A DNA stretch of 20,455 nucleotides from positions 1 to 20,455 of IMG/VR virus record IMGVR_UViG_3300025098_000358; one strand, 5' to 3'. The stretch comes from a virus. Both the position numbers and the translations under genes were made by a program. Positions 16,682 to 20,455 of the stretch are shown piece by piece; the first letter of the stretch is position 1, and each line of letters opens with the position of its first letter. The notes beneath the pieces were generated by a model. It was not told the DNA's origin, ran no database searches, and saw nothing but the letters and a program-made list of their open reading frames with translations.

Positions 16682-16826
16682 GATTCAGTCTCCTCTATGT
16701 CAAATGTATAACAATGATTAAGAGGTTTTAGACTGAGTACCCGGCAGTCGGTCAGTCGTTCAACCTAAAACTACCGGGCCTTGTGAAAGGGGTATCCGAT
16801 CTCTCTATGATACCACAGACTGTGTG
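16682..16826 (-). promoter_or_regulatory. Capsid leader: structured 145-nt intergenic region
   Basis: This is the longest gene-free stretch in the window. On the minus-strand RNA CCCGGUAGU (16778-16770) pairs with ACUGCCGGG (16748-16740): 9 bp with one G-U pair and a 21-nt loop. A second, incompatible fold pairs GTTTTAG (16771-16765) plus ACTGA (16756-16752) with the continuous arm TCAGTCTAAAAC (16736-16725). A small palindrome (cacag-a-ctgtg, 16814-16824) and TATCATAGAGAGA (just below it, near 16811-16799) lie further upstream; the latter vaguely resembles the end of a T7-type promoter. GAGGAG at 16695-16690 is the capsid ribosome site. Its place before the capsid gene matches phi10 of T7, so a promoter or RNA-processing site is likely, but I cannot identify the promoter. 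Confidence 0.5.
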
Positions 16827-17561
16827 TTAGCCAACAATGCGATCGTAAGGCTTATCACCGCCAAACTCTTTCATCATGCGCTGAATCTTACGCTCGTGAT
16901 TAGGATCGACTGAGCGAAGCATCTGGCCGCTCTCGTGCTTCTTAAACATCTCTGCTTCGATGTCTTCCCACGTAATACCACCCGGCTCAATATAGCCATC
17001 AATCGGCAGCTTGGCGGGTGCCGTAGACTTAACCAGTGCCTCAACCAACTCAACAGCCTCAGCACTGTTCACGGCATAGCGCAGACGCTCGTATGTATCG
17101 CCATCGAGATTGTTCTTCATAAACTGCTCAACAACCTTGATGCGCTCAACACCGTTATCGCCTAACTTCTGAAGCTCCATCTCCATCGAGACTTCTTCCA
17201 CCGCCTGCTCTTGAGCTGAGAGAATGCCCCATGCGTCATTCAGTGCGGCCTGAGACATATTGGTACGCTCGCCAAACTGAACAAGCTCCTGCCAAAGCGC
17301 ATCTTCAGACTCAACACCTTCAGCAATTGAGTAGCCGTCCTTTGGTGCGCCAGTGAATCCGCCAAACTTCTTCTCTAGCTCGGTGTATGCCTTGGCTTGC
17401 TCTGCGATCGACTTGTATTTGTCGGCTTTGTACCACTCAGGCAAGTCGCCAACGCCTTTAATTCCCTCACTTAAAAAGTATTCGCCTTCCCCTAGTGTCG
17501 GTTCTGCGGCATCTACTAATGATGTCAGGGTATCGTTACTTTCTACGGCCTGTTCTTCCAT
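16827..17561 (-). CDS. Capsid assembly (scaffolding) protein, T7 gp9-like
   Basis: 244 aa from the ATG at 17561, which has GGAG 6 nt upstream and starts 2 nt after the previous stop. A longer version from TTG at 17573 would add MEII but would include the ribosome site in the gene. The acidic N-terminus leads to LPEWYKADKYKSIAEQAKAY and ELEKKFGGFTGAPKDGYSI (about residues 36-80), a signature of podovirus scaffolds. Glu-rich helices follow (95-190). The C-terminus is basic and helical (HERKIQRMMKEFGG), as in scaffolds that bind the coat protein through it. It organises coat assembly around the portal and leaves before DNA packaging. Position just before the capsid gene agrees. Confidence 0.9.
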   Translation of the reverse strand: MEEQAVESNDTLTSLVDAAEPTLGEGEYFLSEGIKGVGDLPEWYKADKYKSIAEQAKAYTELEKKFGGFTGAPKDGYSIAEGVESEDALWQELVQFGERTNMSQAALNDAWGILSAQEQAVEEVSMEMELQKLGDNGVERIKVVEQFMKNNLDGDTYERLRYAVNSAEAVELVEALVKSTAPAKLPIDGYIEPGGITWEDIEAEMFKKHESGQMLRSVDPNHERKIQRMMKEFGGDKPYDRIVG

Positions 17562-17563
17562 GA

Positions 17564-17881
17564 TTATCTCCAAGGGTATTTAATTACTGATCGTTTTACG
17601 TCTACCTGTACGTGTCGTAACAGGATGTTTTCCAGCCTATGGTGACCATTGATCAGAGCAAGGTCATTGACGTCTACCCAATCAACGTGCTGCCCGTCTA
17701 AATAGCACCGAAAGGCGCGGAACTTGTGGATGTACTCGAATCGTTCAAAGCCATATCGCTCATGCAGCTTGTCAAGCCAGCTTAACTGACAGCCGATAGA
17801 GTCAAGGTGATCGGTATGCTCGCAAATAACCTCATACTTGGGCTTTGCTTTGCGCGTTCGCTTCTTAGGCTCTTCGCTCAT
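17564..17881 (-). CDS. Hypothetical protein, 105 aa
   Basis: ATG at 17881 overlaps the previous stop (ATGA, 4 nt), and the stop lies 2 nt before the scaffold ATG, so it is firmly part of the operon. The N-terminus is basic and Lys-rich (PKKRTRKAKPKY). The body is rich in His, aromatic residues and Cys (VICEHTDHLDSIGCQLSWLD, then FRCYLDGQHVDW). I do not recognise a family. The spaced Cys and His residues might bind a metal, but no standard zinc-finger spacing is present. Its location between the Bbp19-like protein and the scaffold suggests a role in head assembly or DNA handling; that is inference. Confidence 0.7.
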   Translation of the reverse strand: MSEEPKKRTRKAKPKYEVICEHTDHLDSIGCQLSWLDKLHERYGFERFEYIHKFRAFRCYLDGQHVDWVDVNDLALINGHHRLENILLRHVQVDVKRSVIKYPWR

Positions 17882-18153
17882 AGTTTCTCCGCTTGCTGTA
17901 TGTAGTGGATAATCATGCGGATAACGCCCGCTTCGCCATTGTGGTACGCCGCTTCATACGCGACGTTCTGGCTGGATAGGGATGTGGAGTTATCGAAGAG
18001 AAAGCGCCGTGTCAGATCCTCCAAAACCTTCTGCCCGTCCTCTGTGTTGAAGGTACGAGCATAGGCTCTGGTCATTTCGTTGATCTTTTCTTGTGCTTTG
18101 GCTTTCTGTTTCTTGGCTTCCGGGCTTGCGCCGTCAATCGTGTCCCAAGTCAT
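17878..18153 (-). CDS. Bbp19-like phage protein
   Basis: 91 aa. ATG at 18153 overlaps the portal TGA by 4 nt (ATGA), so translation is probably coupled to the portal. After a Lys/Glu-rich helix (12-30), the region from residue 34 (TFNTEDGQKVLEDLTRRF) and the C-terminal AYEAAYHNGEAGVIRMIIHY follow the pattern of the Bbp19-like family, named after a Bordetella phage BPP-1 protein. Members are small proteins usually encoded beside podovirus portals. The molecular function is unknown to me. Family call is by residue pattern from memory. Confidence 0.75.
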   Translation of the reverse strand: MTWDTIDGASPEAKKQKAKAQEKINEMTRAYARTFNTEDGQKVLEDLTRRFLFDNSTSLSSQNVAYEAAYHNGEAGVIRMIIHYIQQAEKL

Positions 18154-19712
18154 TCAGCTTCCATTGGTTGTTGTTGTTGTTGCATTTGTGCCTGTGCGCC
18201 AGCCTGAATGATCTGCTGCTTTTCTATCTCAGATCGCACCAACTCCGCTGGCATTCCTGTCTTATTCGCCGCCCATGTGCCGAAGTCTTCGGTCTTGTAG
18301 GCCATCAACACTTGTTCTGGGCCGGATGTACCCAATACGAACTGTACGGCCTGTTGAACAGCTAACAGATCTTCGCCATCCTGCGCCCGTGCTAGTGGTG
18401 AAGTGAACTTGATCTGTACGTCGCGCCCATCCAGCTCGATAGGAACGATCAAGCCGCGTCGAGTCAGTATGGCAACGACACGCTTGAGTATTGGTATGAG
18501 TACCTCGGTCTGAAGTCGCCCAAAGGCCGACCCAATCCGTTTTGCAAGCTCTCTGGATTCAATAGCAACCTCAGTGGCGCTACGAACAGGACCAGCAGGA
18601 TCACGCAGATCGTTGAACATTGCCAACTTGATAGCGTTTTGTAGCTCCACGATTTCAAATTGCGCGAGAGCAAGGTTCGATCCTGTATCGAGACGTTGAA
18701 TAGAAGGGTTGTTGGTGTTGTTTGATCCGACTGGAATCACGACACCCGGTGCAATGACCATATTGTAGGGGTTTGTCACGCCGTCGTCAGTAGCTGTGTA
18801 CATGCCAGCAAGGTCAATCGCGGCTTTCTGCAATACAAACTCTTTAGCCTTGTTCAGTGAGCGTACATCGGGCAATGATTGCATCGCTGGACCACGACCA
18901 CGGACCTCGCCAGCCACCTTTGTGTAGCGACCAGTGACCCACGGGCTAGACTCTCCGAAGTCTTCAGTCCATGAGAATCGGTTTTCCTCTGCAACCCACA
19001 AACATCCGTAGTAACGCTTGGTCTTGGGGTCGAATATTACGCCCTCAGACACACGGACTTCGCTGTTAGGGCTGTTCTCGATCATGTTGCGGATCTTCTG
19101 AGACGCCTCAAAGCCCTGCCACATACGCTCTAGCAGACGCGCCTTAACCTCAAACCGTCGCCAATGCGTCTCAACGCCACCGTATGGACCCTCCTCAAAC
19201 GCAATGCCCCGCTGTGGGATTGTGTTGAAGCAGATAGGGTTGGTCTCATCGTCTGTTTCTTCGATCTTCATGGTGGCTGTGCCAACCAATAGATCAAGCG
19301 CAGCTTCATAGAACTGCGTGTGGAAGTTAGAACGGTTGATGTAGTCGAATACCAGCTCGCATTGCTGATCTAGGTTCGCCCGGATGTCCTCTTCAGAAAC
19401 ATCGAACTGCCCAGTCTCGACCAAGCGGATTATTTCATCGGTAGGCTGGAAGGTAGCCCAGCGCGACATGATCGGAGCGATGTTCTCTTGTAGCTTGCTC
19501 GCACCCTGTTGGATAGCCGTAAGCGCTGTCGAGTCAAAGATACGGTCCATTTTCTTTTGGCCCGTGTTCTCAGTGTCGAACAGGTTTCGCTGTGGCAGAA
19601 AATATTCATACACGTCCTGCAACTGGTCGTGCCACATTGACTGCGTGTTGAATGCCTTGGCTTCGCGTTCCTTGATGTCTTGGATCGAGCCTAGATGAGG
19701 GGGCAAGCTCAT
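18150..19712 (-). CDS. Head-to-tail connector (portal) protein
   Basis: 520 aa (T7 gp8: 536). ATG at 19712 is 9 nt after the previous stop; an AGG lies 8-9 nt upstream. N-terminal WHDQLQDVYEYFLPQRNLF, then RIFDSTALTAIQQGASKLQE and PIMSRWATFQP, are characteristic of the podovirus head-to-tail connecting protein family. A GPVRSATEVAIESRELAKRIGSAF-type helix (about 390-415; only key residues given) is also typical of portals. The C-terminus is Gln-rich (AQAQMQQQQQPMEAE) and ends as the next gene begins. Twelve copies form the portal ring through which DNA is packaged and ejected. Confidence 0.95.
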   Translation of the reverse strand: MSLPPHLGSIQDIKEREAKAFNTQSMWHDQLQDVYEYFLPQRNLFDTENTGQKKMDRIFDSTALTAIQQGASKLQENIAPIMSRWATFQPTDEIIRLVETGQFDVSEEDIRANLDQQCELVFDYINRSNFHTQFYEAALDLLVGTATMKIEETDDETNPICFNTIPQRGIAFEEGPYGGVETHWRRFEVKARLLERMWQGFEASQKIRNMIENSPNSEVRVSEGVIFDPKTKRYYGCLWVAEENRFSWTEDFGESSPWVTGRYTKVAGEVRGRGPAMQSLPDVRSLNKAKEFVLQKAAIDLAGMYTATDDGVTNPYNMVIAPGVVIPVGSNNTNNPSIQRLDTGSNLALAQFEIVELQNAIKLAMFNDLRDPAGPVRSATEVAIESRELAKRIGSAFGRLQTEVLIPILKRVVAILTRRGLIVPIELDGRDVQIKFTSPLARAQDGEDLLAVQQAVQFVLGTSGPEQVLMAYKTEDFGTWAANKTGMPAELVRSEIEKQQIIQAGAQAQMQQQQQPMEAE

Positions 19713-19721
19713 AGGAAGTAC

Positions 19722-20033
19722 CTATCCGAGTTGAGGCATAGTGCCATTGTATGTGCCAGTGCGTGGTGCGCCACCAGCACGACGAGGAGCAGCGCCACCC
19801 ATTCCACCCATACCAAGCATAGTACGAGCGCCAGCAGCCGCACGACCACCGCCAGCGGCCTCCGCACGACTACGAGGTACGCCACCCAACAGTGACTTGG
19901 TTCCTAGCTTGCCGCGAGCCATTGCCGCGAAGCGCTCTTCCTGCTCACGAATCTCTTCATCCAATGCCGCCGCTTGACGACGCTCAACAGCGATCTGCTG
20001 TGCTGTGGGCTTAGGTGCCTTTGGTGATTTCAT
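19722..20033 (-). CDS. Hypothetical Gly/Ala/Arg-rich protein, 103 aa
   Basis: ATG at 20033 with AGGT about 9 nt upstream; it overlaps the 116-aa gene by 23 nt and ends 9 nt before the portal ATG. Residues 10-40 form a charged helix, probably coiled coil (AVERRQAAALDEEIREQEER). Residues 50-103 are low complexity, rich in Gly, Ala, Arg and Met (MLGMGGMGG). Such short proteins are frequent beside podovirus portals; their role is unknown. Tight packing in the operon supports it being real. It could be a minor virion component. Confidence 0.65.
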   Translation of the reverse strand: MKSPKAPKPTAQQIAVERRQAAALDEEIREQEERFAAMARGKLGTKSLLGGVPRSRAEAAGGGRAAAGARTMLGMGGMGGAAPRRAGGAPRTGTYNGTMPQLG

Positions 20034-20361
20034 GTCGCAAATACCTATACAGTTGATAAGGGGTCAGGATAAACGGGTTATTGATCCCTAACACTTGTTT
20101 CGTATATCCAACGCAAGTATTCAACATCAATAGCCCGCGTCGGGATTCTCTAATTACAGCCTTCACGATGATATCATTTTCGATAACGTCGGTCACATCA
20201 TCTGTAACGTACATTTCGACACCCTTTGTCGTCTTCGCATACACCAACCAAGCGCCATTCTCAGGCTTAATCACGTAGCAGTGTCGGATTGTCGGATGGA
20301 GTATCGGACTCCACCAGTGTTTGCTGTCATTACAAAAGACAACATAGCAATCAGAAGACAT
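20011..20361 (-). CDS. Conserved-looking Cys/His protein, 116 aa; possible permuted papain-like fold
   Basis: ATG at 20361 overlaps the end of the preceding gene by 11 nt. Residues 15-28 (HWWSPILHPTIRHC) are followed by a beta-rich centre (YVIKPENGAWLVYAK) and a C-terminal block with TCVGYTKQVLGI (82-93) and TPYQLYRYL (100-108). A His followed by a beta region and later by a Cys in a CV...K..LG helix is the order seen in circularly permuted NlpC/P60-like proteins. I judge this from motif order only; no enzyme activity can be claimed. Proteins of this appearance occur in phage head-gene clusters, but I do not recall a characterised member. Confidence 0.7.
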   Translation of the reverse strand: MSSDCYVVFCNDSKHWWSPILHPTIRHCYVIKPENGAWLVYAKTTKGVEMYVTDDVTDVIENDIIVKAVIRESRRGLLMLNTCVGYTKQVLGINNPFILTPYQLYRYLRHEITKGT

Positions 20362-20455
20362 TGATCTTCATTTGTGCGCGTCTTGGCTGGCTGTTCTGCG
20401 TGTGTAGGTTAGTCAGTGCCTGTCGGCCTTCACCTTCGCCCTGCAATGCGTACTC
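20351..20455 (-). CDS. C-terminal end of an unknown gene, cut by the right edge
   Basis: The frame is open from the edge for 34 codons to TGA at 20353-20351 and reads EYALQGEGEGRQALTNLHTQ followed by NSQPRRAQMKINVF. It overlaps the next gene's start by 11 nt, the same packing as the rest of the operon, which supports it being coding. Too little is visible to name it; a head or packaging gene would fit the place. Confidence 0.55.
   Translation of the reverse strand, partial: EYALQGEGEGRQALTNLHTQNSQPRRAQMKINVF

Noticed and set aside
17561-17573. Upstream TTG start for the scaffold gene
   Set aside because: It would place the GGAG ribosome site inside the gene and overlap the previous stop; the ATG at 17561 has ideal spacing.
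18160-18190. The ttg/cag trinucleotide run at the end of the portal as a separate repeat element
   Set aside because: It merely encodes the Gln-rich portal tail, which is common in such proteins.
1-20455. Prophage attachment site, tRNA or insertion sequence
   Set aside because: I saw no tRNA-like cloverleaf, transposase, integrase or terminal repeats; gene packing is continuous.

Overview
The window carries the virion-structure half of a short-tailed (podovirus-like) bacteriophage genome. Every gene I can support is on the minus strand, so transcription runs from right (20455) to left (1). The order is the T7 late-gene order: small head-associated proteins, head-tail connector (portal), scaffold, major capsid, tail tubular A, tail tubular B, three or four internal or ejection proteins, then a giant tail fibre. 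I see no integrase, tRNA, rRNA, insertion sequence, CRISPR array or host gene. Polymerase, replication, lysis and terminase genes are not visible and presumably lie outside the window. The host cannot be read from the sequence. The tail-fibre modules and a Bbp19-like protein would fit a phage of a Gram-negative, perhaps aquatic, bacterium, but that is inference.

Region by region (in transcription order): 20455-19722 holds the end of an unknown gene, a 116-aa Cys/His protein and a Gly/Arg-rich 103-aa protein. 19712-17564 holds the portal, a Bbp19-like protein and an unknown 105-aa protein, the last three joined by 4-nt ATGA stop/start overlaps. 17561-15848 holds the scaffold and the major capsid protein, separated by a 145-nt leader that can fold into two competing hairpins. 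A GC hairpin with a UUCG loop follows the capsid gene, where T7 has its T-phi terminator. 15802-12750 holds tail tubular A and B. 12749-5483 holds a gp14-like small internal protein, a gp15-like protein, and two large proteins (808 and about 773 aa) in the place of T7 gp16. 5486-1 is one uninterrupted reading frame of at least 1828 codons that starts with GTG and runs off the left edge: the tail fibre.

The genes are packed with overlaps of 1 to 23 nt or gaps of a few nt, so translational coupling is likely throughout. The portal, scaffold and capsid build the procapsid. Tubular A and B form the tail nozzle. The internal proteins are probably ejected to make a channel across the cell envelope. 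The fibre binds, and its beta-helix may degrade, a surface glycan. I found no clear new defence or mobile system. The most notable items are the very large fibre, a conserved-looking HDxFGH module inside the 808-aa ejection protein, a possible permuted papain-like protein next to the portal, and the structured capsid leader.
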